Position numbers and translations under genes: made by a program. The notes beneath the pieces were generated by a model. The model saw only the letters and a program-made list of their open reading frames with translations. It searched no databases and was not told the origin of the DNA. Of a DNA stretch of 64,000 nt, positions 1-8,048 are shown piece by piece. Source of the stretch: Bacteroidota bacterium (GTDB lineage: Bacteria; Bacteroidota; Bacteroidia; Bacteroidales; Cfx3-03); assembly GCA_013390605.1 (NCBI GenBank), contig JACAUB010000001.1, forward strand, positions 3,579,678 to 3,643,677. The letters are read 5' to 3'. Position 1 is the first letter of the stretch. Each line of letters starts with the position of its first letter.

Positions 1-2
1 GA

Positions 3-173
3 GATTTAGAGCATCAACTTTCAAACGATGTTCATTCTTCAGGTGAAGATCAAATTACTAGTCCTGCATTATTTTCATTAAAGGAAATTAGTAAAATCAT
101 TGCACTTCCAATGGTCTCGTCAAGTATATTCTTGACTCCCTCTCTTTTAAAACACTGGGAACCACCTAAGTAA
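3..173 (+). CDS. 3' end of an unidentified gene (partial)
   Basis: An open frame enters from the left window edge and runs 56 codons to a TAA stop at 171-173. The visible C-terminus reads as a mixed, partly hydrophobic tail (it contains SLKEISKIIALPMV and ends HWEPPK). I do not recognise the family from this fragment. It lies 79 bases upstream of the broken cation transporter on the same strand, so the two may have been co-transcribed. Only the open frame and its protein-like composition support it as coding. Confidence 0.4.
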   Translation, partial: DLEHQLSNDVHSSGEDQITSPALFSLKEISKIIALPMVSSSIFLTPSLLKHWEPPK

Positions 174-252
174 GCCATAAATTTATTTCCCATCGTTAGT
201 CCTACTAAATTGTAGGTCAAATATTCCATTTTATTATTTCTACTATTTTTTT

Positions 253-1125
253 ATGAACTTCGAAAAAAAGAGAGTGGCTCTCATTTCTGTTGGTGCAGCT
301 ATATTTCTAACCAGCAGCAAACTAGCCATAGGACTCATTACAGGTCTCGGAATTTTATCCGAAGCATTACATTCAGCCCTCGATATGGTTGCTGCTTTTA
401 TCACCTATTTTGCTATCAGAATATCAGATAAACCTGAAGACAAACATCATCATTATGGTCATGGGAAAGTGGAAAAACCTCTCTGCTTTAATTGAGACTG
501 GCTTATTGCTTATTACCTGCATCTGGATTATTTATGAGGCGATCCACCGATTAATAACTGGCAATTTGAATATTGAAGTAACCATATGGAGTTATTTGGT
601 TATCATTGGCTCGATCATCATTGATTTCTGGCGATCCAGATCACTTTCAAAGGTAGCAAAGAAATATAATTCACAGGCTCTAGAGGCCGATGCACTTCAT
701 TTTTCAACTGATATTTGGAGTTCGCTAGTTGTTCTGCTTGGATTGCTTTGTTCAAACTTCGGGTATCTCTATGCTGATTCCATTGCTGCATTAGGTGTTG
801 CTATGATTGTAATTACAGTTTCATCCGACTTGGCATTAAGTCTATCAATGTTTTGATAGACAGAGCTCCAGATAAAATCACACCTCAAATCGAACAAATA
901 CTTGCTAGTCAAAACTTTATTATTGACTATAAGAATCTAAAAGTGAGAGAAGCAGGTGCTACATTATTTGCCAATTTCACAATAAAAGTTGATCCAAATT
1001 TATCCATTGGCAAGGCTCATGCTTTAGCAGATGAGATTGAAATAAAGATAAAATCTGCTTTTCCAAATTCAGAAATTTACATTCACATTGAACCGACTGA
1101 ACTCCCTGATTACATGTTTTCATAA
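253..1125 (+). pseudogene. Cation diffusion facilitator family transporter, split by two frameshifts
   Basis: Three successive frames together spell one CDF metal-cation/proton antiporter. The N-terminal part has the first membrane helices and the GILSEALHSALDMVAA motif, whose His/Asp residues are expected to bind metal, followed by a His-rich loop and YGHGKVE. The second frame carries the remaining helices, and the third (from about 850) the cytoplasmic dimerization domain (INVLIDRAPDK...). The first break sits on a run of five A at 473-477, where one A fewer would restore VENLSALIE. The second lies near 838-845, where ...SSDLAL should join KSINVLID. Either the gene is decayed or the assembly has two indel errors. 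The family exports Zn, Co, Cd or Fe. No intact copy is in this window. Confidence 0.8.
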
Positions 1126-1158
1126 AACAAAATCCTATTAACCCTTAAATTTACAATT

Positions 1159-1455
1159 ATGAACTGTCCAGTATGTAACGAAACCCTCTTGCTTGCGAAC
1201 CGACAAGATGTGGAAATTGATTATTGTCCAAAATGTAGAGGCATATGGTTAGATCGTGGTGAGCTTGATAAAATTATCGAACGCTCCATAAACCCCAATA
1301 TAGGAATGCCACAACCAATGAACCTCTTTGGGAATAAACACCATGATGATGATCATGATTATCATAGAAGTAATGATGCGTATCCAGAACATAACCGACA
1401 AGGATATCCTAGACACAAGAAAAAAGGATTTTTAGGAGATCTCTTTGACTTCTAA
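1159..1455 (+). CDS. TFIIB-type zinc-ribbon protein
   Basis: A 98-residue protein with an N-terminal zinc ribbon: Cys3-x2-Cys6 and Cys23-x2-Cys26, followed by RGIWLDRGELDKII, which is diagnostic of the zf-TFIIB family of small bacterial proteins. The second half is a low-complexity His/Asp/Arg-rich tail (HHDDDHDYHRS) ending in a basic, hydrophobic FLGDLFDF segment. The biochemical role of the family is unknown, and the His-rich tail could bind extra metal. It follows the broken metal transporter by 33 bases on the same strand, which hints at a metal-related unit but proves nothing. A terminator-like hairpin follows. Confidence 0.75.
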   Translation: MNCPVCNETLLLANRQDVEIDYCPKCRGIWLDRGELDKIIERSINPNIGMPQPMNLFGNKHHDDDHDYHRSNDAYPEHNRQGYPRHKKKGFLGDLFDF

Positions 1456-1470
1456 TGATTGATTGTAGCT

Positions 1471-1510
1471 AAATGGCGGATGATTATTAAATATGAGTCC
1501 GCTATTTTTA
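1471..1510 (+). terminator. Probable terminator after the zinc-ribbon gene
   Basis: A stem of AATGGCGGA with TCCGCTATT (one G-T pair) is followed by a run of T. It lies 16 bases after the stop codon, between two convergent genes. Confidence 0.5.
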
Positions 1511-1570
1511 TGTTCTTGATTAGCCTAGACGTAAAGAAAAATATTCATGGAAACACAAATATTTTCAAAT

Positions 1571-3148
1571 TTAAAGAAATACTTTTAACCCATCTGCTCC
1601 ATGTCTGAATATACGATTATCATCATCGACATCAGTATAAACAAAACGGGGCCGTTTTTGAGTACATCCAGCAGGAAACATCGCTATTGATTCGAACATT
1701 GCTTCAATAGGACTCTTCATTTCAGAAAGACCTAATCGCTGAGCAATAGTGGACAGCTGGTCAAAACTGGTCTTTCCCATATTAGATGGAAGTTGCTGAC
1801 TAACCTGTTGTATAATTTTCTGAGTATTAGTATAGGTACCGCCGGTTTCAAACAAGTAGGCAGAAGGCATGACCAGATCAGCCATCTGCGCAGTAGACGT
1901 CATGTAAAAATCTTGTACCACCTTAAATTCAGTATTTGCAATATATTTATTAATCAACGCTTTATGAATAACTGCATCACCAATGGGATCTTCACCAAAG
2001 ATAAAAAGATTTTTAGGGACATTATTTAAAACTGCTTCAAAATCGGAACAACCCTTTTCTGGCAGCTTTTCTATTCCCCACGTCTCCTGAGCTTTAGTCA
2101 AAAAATCGTGATCTTCAACATCAACAGCACCTTGTCCATATTGAGGATGAATCCCCATGTCAATCAATCCCTGCGAATTAACAGCTTCTTTTATAGCAAC
2201 AATACCATCGGCATACTTCCCCATCTTACCGGTTAACATTGCCAGATTATGGACTTCACGACAAGTATTTCCAGAAAGCTCTTCCTCTGTATATACAACT
2301 ACCACTTTCCCTGCTGCTAAAAAGCTATCTAAAAATAGCTTAATATCCAAATTTAAAACATCAGCTTGCCTTAAATGCCCCCCCATGTCTTCAGACAAGA
2401 GTTTTATTTTATATGTCGAAAAGTCTAAACAGATTTCATCAGTAAAAAAGGAGTCAGCCTTCCCCCTCTCGATTAAATAATGATTTACCAATTTCAGAAA
2501 CGAATAAATCGAATGAACACTAACAATCTCATCGGCTATCTCAGAAATAGTACCAACTCCTGATGGTGAAACCCATACCACTTTTACTCCCGCTTCTCTT
2601 TTTGCCTTTTGTATAATATGCCATGCGTAAGGAGACGTAGTTGGCAGTGTATCACCAATCATATAGACTACACGGGTATCTAGAATTTCATTTATCGGGA
2701 TGTTTGCTTTTGTGTTTTGAAGATAGCCCGTGCCCCTACCCAGATAATGGAAAGAGTTAAGGTTATTAGTAACAACACCTGCACGAGCAATTTTCTGTAT
2801 CAGATAAAGTTCTTCATTACTTAATCGGGCTCCGGCGAAAAAGGCATTCGCACAAGATTCTTCTTCTTGTAGATGCTCTTCAATTAACAGAAAAGCTTCA
2901 TCAAAAGATATAGACTTAAAACCCATTGATGTTTTCAACAATGGGTTAGTAATTCTCTCAGTGTTATATATATTTTGGTATCCTGTTATTGCACGATTAC
3001 AAATAAAGCCATCAGGATTGATTACTCCCGATGCAGACAACGCAGAGCAACTAACATCTTCATTTACATTAAGCTCTATAGCACAACCTGCTGAACAGAA
3101 CTGACATATTGTATTGATTTTCACTCTCAGTCTAGCTTTTAAACCCAC
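1571..3148 (-). CDS. Stand-alone molybdopterin oxidoreductase (NuoG/formate-dehydrogenase-like)
   Basis: The protein begins with the Fe4S4 domain of the molybdopterin oxidoreductase superfamily (Cys15, Cys18, Cys22, Cys50), followed by the two-part molybdopterin-binding region (for example LGRGTGYLQNT, VVYMIGDTLPTTSPYAW, FIFGEDPIGDA). It is 525 residues. It lacks the N-terminal 2Fe-2S part of NuoG or FdhF fusions, and I see no C-terminal dinucleotide-binding domain. No Cys or Sec stands at the position that ligates Mo in formate dehydrogenases, so it resembles NuoG, where the fold is structural or electron-transferring. No partner subunits are nearby. The longest start is GTG at 3148. A second GTG at 3124 (KINTICQFC) fits better if the TAACTTTG box at 3151-3158 is the promoter. 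Substrate unknown. Confidence 0.7.
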   Translation of the reverse strand: MGLKARLRVKINTICQFCSAGCAIELNVNEDVSCSALSASGVINPDGFICNRAITGYQNIYNTERITNPLLKTSMGFKSISFDEAFLLIEEHLQEEESCANAFFAGARLSNEELYLIQKIARAGVVTNNLNSFHYLGRGTGYLQNTKANIPINEILDTRVVYMIGDTLPTTSPYAWHIIQKAKREAGVKVVWVSPSGVGTISEIADEIVSVHSIYSFLKLVNHYLIERGKADSFFTDEICLDFSTYKIKLLSEDMGGHLRQADVLNLDIKLFLDSFLAAGKVVVVYTEEELSGNTCREVHNLAMLTGKMGKYADGIVAIKEAVNSQGLIDMGIHPQYGQGAVDVEDHDFLTKAQETWGIEKLPEKGCSDFEAVLNNVPKNLFIFGEDPIGDAVIHKALINKYIANTEFKVVQDFYMTSTAQMADLVMPSAYLFETGGTYTNTQKIIQQVSQQLPSNMGKTSFDQLSTIAQRLGLSEMKSPIEAMFESIAMFPAGCTQKRPRFVYTDVDDDNRIFRHGADGLKVFL

Positions 3149-3150
3149 AG

Positions 3151-3158
3151 CAAAGTTA
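3151..3158 (-). promoter_or_regulatory. Candidate -7 box for the molybdopterin oxidoreductase gene
   Basis: Read on the minus strand this is TAACTTTG, an exact match to the Bacteroidota -7 consensus TAnnTTTG. Transcription would start near 3144, favouring the GTG start at 3124. No good -33 element is visible. Confidence 0.35.
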
Positions 3159-3221
3159 TGAAAAGTTAGTTAAAAACCGAATCGATAAATATTTGAATAC
3201 GCAACCTGTTAATGAAAACAA

Positions 3222-3229
3222 TATATTTG
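3222..3229 (+). promoter_or_regulatory. Candidate -7 box for the pnt operon
   Basis: TATATTTG matches TAnnTTTG. It lies 53 bases upstream of the ATG at 3283 and downstream of an in-frame TTG at 3193. It therefore supports 3283 as the translation start. Confidence 0.4.
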
Positions 3230-3282
3230 TATTTTCGTTTCCATTTAAGTTCTACTTTTTCAAACATAAACATAAAACACCT

Positions 3283-4404
3283 ATGATTTTAGGAATCCTC
3301 AAGGAGCCTGATTTTGAGAACCGTGTTGCTTTACTTCCCGAAGGGGTTGCAGAGTTAAGCAGGCTCAATGTGCAGTCACTGTTAGAGCAAGGAGCAGGCC
3401 AGCGTGCTTATGCTTCTGATGAAGAATACAAATCGGCTGGCGCTGAAGTTGTTTCGCGTTCTGAAATTTTCGAACGAGCAGAAGTAGTTCTCGTTATTCA
3501 TGTTTCTCAACCTGATATAGAAAAGATCAAAACCCAACAGGTATTGATTTCTGTTATCAATCCACTTGCCGAATCTACACTGGTGAAACAACTCCAGGAA
3601 GAAAGGAAAACAGTATTTAGTCTTGACATTATTCCACGAACCACACGTGCCCAAGCGATGGATATCCTTTCGTCCATGGCAACTGTTTCAGGATATAAGG
3701 CTGTACTGGATGCAGCAATGCAACTACCTCACTTCTTCCCCATGTTTATGAGTGCTGCTGGGACTATTAAACCAGCTAAAATCTTAATTCTGGGCGCAGG
3801 TGTTGCCGGATTACAAGCTATTGCTACTTCGCGTAAGCTTGGTGCAGTAGTCGAAGTGTTCGACGTTCGCTCTGCCGTTAGAGAAGAGGTTAAGAGCTTG
3901 GGGGGGAAATTTATTGAGGTAGAGGGTGCACGCGAAGATGCTGCTGCTGGCGGTTATGCTGTTGAACAAACCGAAGAATTCAAACAAAAACAACGGCAAT
4001 TAATTCACGACCATGCAATCAAATCTGATGTTGTAATCTGTACCGCTCAGATCCCGGGAAGGAAAGCACCGTTACTTTTACTAAAAGACACAGTAGAAAA
4101 TATGCGGTTAGGGTCGATAGTGATCGACCTTGCTGCTTCTACCGGAGGCAACTGCGAAGTAACCAAAAACGCTCAAACTATTATTCACCATGGCGTTAAG
4201 GTGATTGGAAAATCTGATTATCCATCTGATCTACCTTCCGATTCCAGCAAGATGTTTGGCAAAAATGCCATCAATTTTATGAAGCTTCTGATTGAAAAAG
4301 ATGGAACATTAAAACTCGACTTCAACGATGATATCGTAAAAGGAACCTGTGTTTGTCATTCAGGAGAAATTATGAGCGACCGTGTTAAATCTATCATTCA
4401 ATAA
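3283..4404 (+). CDS. pntAA: NAD(P) transhydrogenase alpha subunit, part 1 (NAD-binding domain I)
   Basis: A 373-residue soluble dI component of proton-translocating transhydrogenase, which passes hydride from NADH to NADP+ using the proton gradient. It starts MILGILKEPDFENRVALLPEG, the typical alanine-dehydrogenase/PNT N-terminus. A Rossmann fold follows (ILILGAGVAGLQAIATSRKLGA) with VVEVFDVRSAVREEV. Near residue 200 is the RQ-loop region that contacts dIII. The transmembrane part is a separate gene, as in other split-alpha systems. I chose ATG 3283 over an upstream in-frame TTG because the protein then begins exactly at the family N-terminus and just after a -7 box. It is first in a three-gene operon (8 and 6 base gaps). 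Confidence 0.95.
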   Translation: MILGILKEPDFENRVALLPEGVAELSRLNVQSLLEQGAGQRAYASDEEYKSAGAEVVSRSEIFERAEVVLVIHVSQPDIEKIKTQQVLISVINPLAESTLVKQLQEERKTVFSLDIIPRTTRAQAMDILSSMATVSGYKAVLDAAMQLPHFFPMFMSAAGTIKPAKILILGAGVAGLQAIATSRKLGAVVEVFDVRSAVREEVKSLGGKFIEVEGAREDAAAGGYAVEQTEEFKQKQRQLIHDHAIKSDVVICTAQIPGRKAPLLLLKDTVENMRLGSIVIDLAASTGGNCEVTKNAQTIIHHGVKVIGKSDYPSDLPSDSSKMFGKNAINFMKLLIEKDGTLKLDFNDDIVKGTCVCHSGEIMSDRVKSIIQ

Positions 4405-4412
4405 ATAAAATT

Positions 4413-4721
4413 ATGGAAGAACTTTTGCAATTTATATATCTGCATCGCGAAGCAATCTTTATTGTTGCGCTATCCATCTTGCTTGGAATAGAGGTTATCT
4501 CTAATGTGCCGGCGATTTTGCACACCCCACTAATGTCGGGTGCAAATGCTATTCATGGAGTAGTGATTATTGGTGCAATCATTGTTATGGGCCATGCCGA
4601 AACAGCAGGGGCCATGATTCTTGGCTTTCTCGCGGTATTGTTGGGAACCCTTAATGTTGTCGGAGGTTTTGTTGTTACCGACCGAATGTTACACATGTTT
4701 AAAAAGAAACCGAAAAAGTAA
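4413..4721 (+). CDS. pntAB: NAD(P) transhydrogenase alpha subunit, part 2 (membrane)
   Basis: A 102-residue inner-membrane protein with three to four hydrophobic helices. It corresponds to the C-terminal membrane portion (dII) of the alpha subunit in systems where alpha is split. The stretch VISNVPAILHTPLMSGANAIHGVVIIGA is the conserved core of this subunit. It sits between pntAA and pntB with tiny gaps, so it is almost certainly co-transcribed and translated with them to form the proton channel. Confidence 0.95.
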   Translation: MEELLQFIYLHREAIFIVALSILLGIEVISNVPAILHTPLMSGANAIHGVVIIGAIIVMGHAETAGAMILGFLAVLLGTLNVVGGFVVTDRMLHMFKKKPKK

Positions 4722-4727
4722 ACAACG

Positions 4728-6179
4728 ATGAACGAAGTAATTCATACAACACAAGATATTTTCTTTAGTCTAGGCGATTCCATTTTGGAAATATGCTACC
4801 TCATAGCTTCGCTCTGTTTCATTTTTGGTCTAAAGATGTTAAGTCATCCTGATAAAGCTCGTCGTGGTAATATCATTGCTGCCATAGGTATGGGATTGGC
4901 TATAATAGCAACCATTCTATTCCATCACAAAGATGGGCAACCTATTGGTAATATTCCACTTATCTTATTGGCAATTGTTATTGGTTCTATTATTGGCTGG
5001 ATGGTTGCCATTAAGGTTAAGATGACAGCTATGCCCCAATTGGTATCACTATTTAATGGAATGGGGGGAGCTGCTGCTGCACTGATCTCATTGATGGAGT
5101 TTCCACACATAAAACCTGAATTAATAGATGCTTATGGAATGGCCAACGGTCATGTGTTAGCCATTTTACTTGGGCTTTTTATTGGTAGTGTTTCTTTTGC
5201 CGGAAGTATGGTCGCCTTTGGCAAACTCGATGGTAGAATTGGAGACATCCGAGCATCATGGATTCGCTATGTTAATATGGGGCTATTGGTTATTCTGCTT
5301 GGGCTCATTGCATTTATAATGGCGACAGGCACATCAACTGAGTCGACTCAACCATTGGTCTATCTGATTTTGGCTATAGCATTGGTATATGGTGTATTCT
5401 TTGTAATGCCAATCGGAGGAGCAGATATGCCAGTTGTAATATCTCTACTCAACTCATTTACCGGTGTTGCTGCAGCTATGGGAGGTTTCCTTTATGGCAA
5501 TCAGGCTATGCTGACTGGAGGTATTTTGGTTGGCTCTGCCGGAACTATACTCACCGTTTTAATGTGTAAAGCGATGAACCGATCTTTGATGAATGTGATT
5601 ATCGGAGCCTTTGGAGGCTCCAGTGCATCAAGTCAAAAAGAGGGTGGAGATATTAAAGAAATCTCGCTAACCGATGCAGCTGTTTTATTAAGCTATTCTC
5701 ATAAAGTTGTAATTGTTCCGGGATATGGTCTAGCCGTAGCTCAAGCTCAGCATCTATGTCACGACTTAGATAAACTACTCGAAGATAAAGGTGTTGAAGT
5801 AAAATATGCGATACATCCTGTTGCTGGTCGTATGCCAGGTCACATGAACGTATTATTAGCAGAAGCTGATGTGCCTTATGAAAAACTGATTGAGATGGAT
5901 GAAATCAATCCCGATATGCAAAATACGGATGTTGTGATCATCATTGGAGCTAACGACGTTGTAAACCCAGCCGCTGAAGATGATCCAGGTAGTCCGATTT
6001 ATGGTATGCCTATCATTAAAGCTCACGAATCAAAGAATATTATTGTTATGAAACGAGGTATGGGCAAAGGTTATGCGGCTATTGAAAATCATCTTTTCTA
6101 TAATCCAAAAACCCGTATGCTCTTTGGTGATGCCAAAGCAACATTACAGAAGTTGGTTGCAGAAGTAAAAAGTTTATAA
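4728..6179 (+). CDS. pntB: NAD(P) transhydrogenase beta subunit
   Basis: 483 residues. The N-terminal two thirds hold many membrane helices, including QLVSLFNGMGGAAAALISL and the matching second motif with NSFTGVAAAMGGFLYGNQA. The C-terminal third is the NADP-binding dIII domain with VVIVPGYGLAVAQAQH and HPVAGRMPGHMNVLLAEA, followed by GANDVVNPAAEDDPGSPIYG. This is full length for the family. It completes the transhydrogenase that supplies NADPH, and a terminator follows at 6224. Confidence 0.97.
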   Translation: MNEVIHTTQDIFFSLGDSILEICYLIASLCFIFGLKMLSHPDKARRGNIIAAIGMGLAIIATILFHHKDGQPIGNIPLILLAIVIGSIIGWMVAIKVKMTAMPQLVSLFNGMGGAAAALISLMEFPHIKPELIDAYGMANGHVLAILLGLFIGSVSFAGSMVAFGKLDGRIGDIRASWIRYVNMGLLVILLGLIAFIMATGTSTESTQPLVYLILAIALVYGVFFVMPIGGADMPVVISLLNSFTGVAAAMGGFLYGNQAMLTGGILVGSAGTILTVLMCKAMNRSLMNVIIGAFGGSSASSQKEGGDIKEISLTDAAVLLSYSHKVVIVPGYGLAVAQAQHLCHDLDKLLEDKGVEVKYAIHPVAGRMPGHMNVLLAEADVPYEKLIEMDEINPDMQNTDVVIIIGANDVVNPAAEDDPGSPIYGMPIIKAHESKNIIVMKRGMGKGYAAIENHLFYNPKTRMLFGDAKATLQKLVAEVKSL

Positions 6180-6223
6180 TAGATCTTTATGCTCTAAAAA
6201 GCATCTAATTATCAAGTTTCAAA

Positions 6224-6262
6224 AACAACGCCACATATCCAATGTGAGGCGTTGTTTTTTTA
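6224..6262 (+). terminator. Intrinsic terminator of the pnt operon
   Basis: The stem AACAACGCC...GGCGTTGTT continues into ACAT/ATGT with a two-base bulge and is followed by seven T. It lies 45 bases after the pntB stop. Confidence 0.85.
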
Positions 6263-6291
6263 TATATTTATGCTCCTCAAAACAAAGAAGA

Positions 6292-6951
6292 ATGAAAAAA
6301 ATTATTTTACCTGTTCTACTGTTTCTTACCTGTTTCTCTTTTGCTCAAAACAGCAAATTCGGAACCTTTTATGATCAACGTAAGTCGTTGTTCGAAATTC
6401 TTCCTGATACAAAAAACGAGATCATCTTTCTTGGAAACAGTATTACTAATTTTGCCGAATGGTCAGAGTTATTTAGTAATCCAAATGTAAAGAACCGTGG
6501 TATTAGTGGAGATGTTACCGCGGGAGTCCTCAACAGACTTGATCAGATTACCCGTTCAAAGCCTGCTAAAGTTTTCCTTTTAATTGGCATTAACGATCTT
6601 TCTCGCAATGTTTCTAAAGACTCGGTTTATAGAAACATCTGCCAGATTGCCACAACTATTCGCACAGCGTCTCCAAAGACACATGTTTACATTCAGAGTA
6701 TTTTACCGGTTAACGACTGTTATAAGATGTTTGTAAACCACACCAATAAAACGGAAGAGATTAAATGGGTAAATATGAAATTAGCAGCATTTTGTAAGGA
6801 TCAAAACTTTACCTATGTTGACCTTTTTTCTCATTTTAAAAGTCCAGATAATGACAAAATGAATCCCATCTACTCAAATGATGGACTTCACTTGTTAGGA
6901 AATGGCTACTTATTATGGGTTGATATCATTAAACCACTATTAAATAAATAG
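6292..6951 (+). CDS. Secreted SGNH/GDSL-type esterase
   Basis: 219 residues with a signal peptide (MKKIILPVLLFLTCFSFAQ). The SGNH blocks are all present: GNSIT with the nucleophile near Ser50, the NRGISGD glycine block, GINDLS with the oxyanion Asn, and SNDGLHL with the Asp-x-x-His pair near the C-terminus. Enzymes of this fold remove acetyl or other acyl groups from sugars or lipids. The nearest relatives are probably the sialate/carbohydrate esterase type of GDSL lipase. I chose ATG 6292 over GTG 6244 because it gives a clean signal peptide and because the GTG lies inside the terminator hairpin. A second SGNH protein is encoded at 56464-57132. Confidence 0.85.
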   Translation: MKKIILPVLLFLTCFSFAQNSKFGTFYDQRKSLFEILPDTKNEIIFLGNSITNFAEWSELFSNPNVKNRGISGDVTAGVLNRLDQITRSKPAKVFLLIGINDLSRNVSKDSVYRNICQIATTIRTASPKTHVYIQSILPVNDCYKMFVNHTNKTEEIKWVNMKLAAFCKDQNFTYVDLFSHFKSPDNDKMNPIYSNDGLHLLGNGYLLWVDIIKPLLNK

Positions 6952-6982
6952 TTAAATCCATTTCTTTCATTCATTAATATTT

Positions 6983-7034
6983 ATAAAAAAATCTATTGCT
7001 TTTTCTCTAAGTAATGACAAAAAGCAATAGATTT
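6983..7034 (-). terminator. Strong hairpin with T-run on the minus strand
   Basis: A perfect 16-bp stem (6989-7004 with 7019-7034) encloses a 14-base loop. Read on the minus strand it is followed by seven T. Read on the plus strand it has no T-run. It would terminate a leftward transcript, and the only candidate gene upstream of it on that strand is the short frame at 7081-7209. Confidence 0.6.
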
Positions 7035-7080
7035 GCGACAGATTACAATCGGTTGCACCATAAAATAATACACTAAAATA

Positions 7081-7209
7081 TTAATCTTCTGCTTTCAGCA
7101 AAAACACATAATATGCAGTACCAATATCCACTACCAATGATAAAATCATGCCTTTGTATTGCTGAGTGTCTATATATAGCAATACACTTGAGAATAACTC
7201 ATATTTCAT
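7081..7209 (-). CDS. Possible 42-residue membrane-like small protein
   Basis: A minus-strand frame from ATG (7207-7209) to TAA (7081-7083) encodes 42 residues beginning MKYELFSSVLLYID, with a hydrophobic segment GMILSLVVDIGTAYYVFLL and an acidic end. It lies in the gap between two plus-strand genes and is followed 47 bases later by a strong terminator in the same direction, which is the main reason to consider it. I find no clear promoter or ribosome-binding site, and an open frame this short can occur by chance. It may instead mark a small non-coding transcript. Confidence 0.25.
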   Translation of the reverse strand: MKYELFSSVLLYIDTQQYKGMILSLVVDIGTAYYVFLLKAED

Positions 7210-7237
7210 ACATTAATAAATAATTTCAGTAAATCCC

Positions 7238-7996
7238 ATGAAAACAATTCTACTCAGTATTATTTTTCTAGCAACAACACTCGTTGCCGGAGCACAGAAC
7301 AAAACAGCAACTTCAGAATCCAATGCTGTTCCGAATACACTAACAAAAAGTGAGATAGCCAAAGGATGGAAACTACTTTGGGATGGAAAAACAACAAACG
7401 GATGGAGAGGTGCAGGCAAGACAGTTTTTCCGGCTAAAGGATGGAAAATAGAAAATGGAGTATTAACGGTTGAAGCTGCAAGTGGTACCGAAGCAGGAAA
7501 TGGTGGTGATATTGTTACAATGGACGAGTATAGCAACTTTGAATTAGTCGCTGATTTCAAAATCACAAAAGGTGCAAACAGTGGTATTAAATATTTTGTT
7601 ACCGAAGCATACAAAACAGGTGGTTCAGCAATAGGTCCTGAATTCCAGGTTCTTGATGACGCAAATCATCCTGATGCTAAACTAGGTGTTAAGGGAAATA
7701 GAACAATTGGTTCATTATACGATTTAATTCCTGCAATATCAACTAAGAAGGTTAATCCAATTGGAGAATGGAATCAGGCACGTATTATTGTAAAAGGAAA
7801 TCATGTTGAACATTGGTTAAATGGCATTAAGGTTGTTGAATACGAACGAAAGGGACAGATGTTTGAAGCTTTAGTTGCATATAGCAAATTCAAAACCTTT
7901 GAAGGTTTTGGTGAGGCGGCAAAAGGACATATTCTTCTTCAGGATCACGGCAATGAAGTTTCATACAAAAATATAAAGATCAGAGTGATTAAATAA
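7238..7996 (+). CDS. Secreted DUF1080 protein (3-keto-disaccharide hydrolase family)
   Basis: 252 residues with a signal peptide ([20 protein letters not shown]) and one concanavalin-like beta-sandwich of the DUF1080 family. Recognisable features are [16 protein letters not shown] at the start, [35 protein letters not shown] and [13 protein letters not shown]. Family members are reported to cleave or beta-eliminate 3-keto-glycosides made by Gfo/Idh/MocA oxidoreductases. Such an oxidoreductase follows two genes downstream, which supports that role here. It probably acts in the periplasm. The gap to the next gene is 52 bases, so an operon is likely. The substrate is not known. Confidence 0.85.
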   Translation: MKTILLSIIFLATTLVAGAQNKTATSESNAVPNTLTKSEIAKGWKLLWDGKTTNGWRGAGKTVFPAKGWKIENGVLTVEAASGTEAGNGGDIVTMDEYSNFELVADFKITKGANSGIKYFVTEAYKTGGSAIGPEFQVLDDANHPDAKLGVKGNRTIGSLYDLIPAISTKKVNPIGEWNQARIIVKGNHVEHWLNGIKVVEYERKGQMFEALVAYSKFKTFEGFGEAAKGHILLQDHGNEVSYKNIKIRVIK

Positions 7997-8048
7997 ACCC
8001 TCTATTCTATTCAATCCCGTATGAAAAGATAAAATAAAGCCTCTGTGA

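Noticed and set aside
3193..3282. TTG-initiated N-terminal extension of PntAA
   Set aside because: It would add 30 residues not seen in the family and begins upstream of the likely promoter box at 3222-3229.
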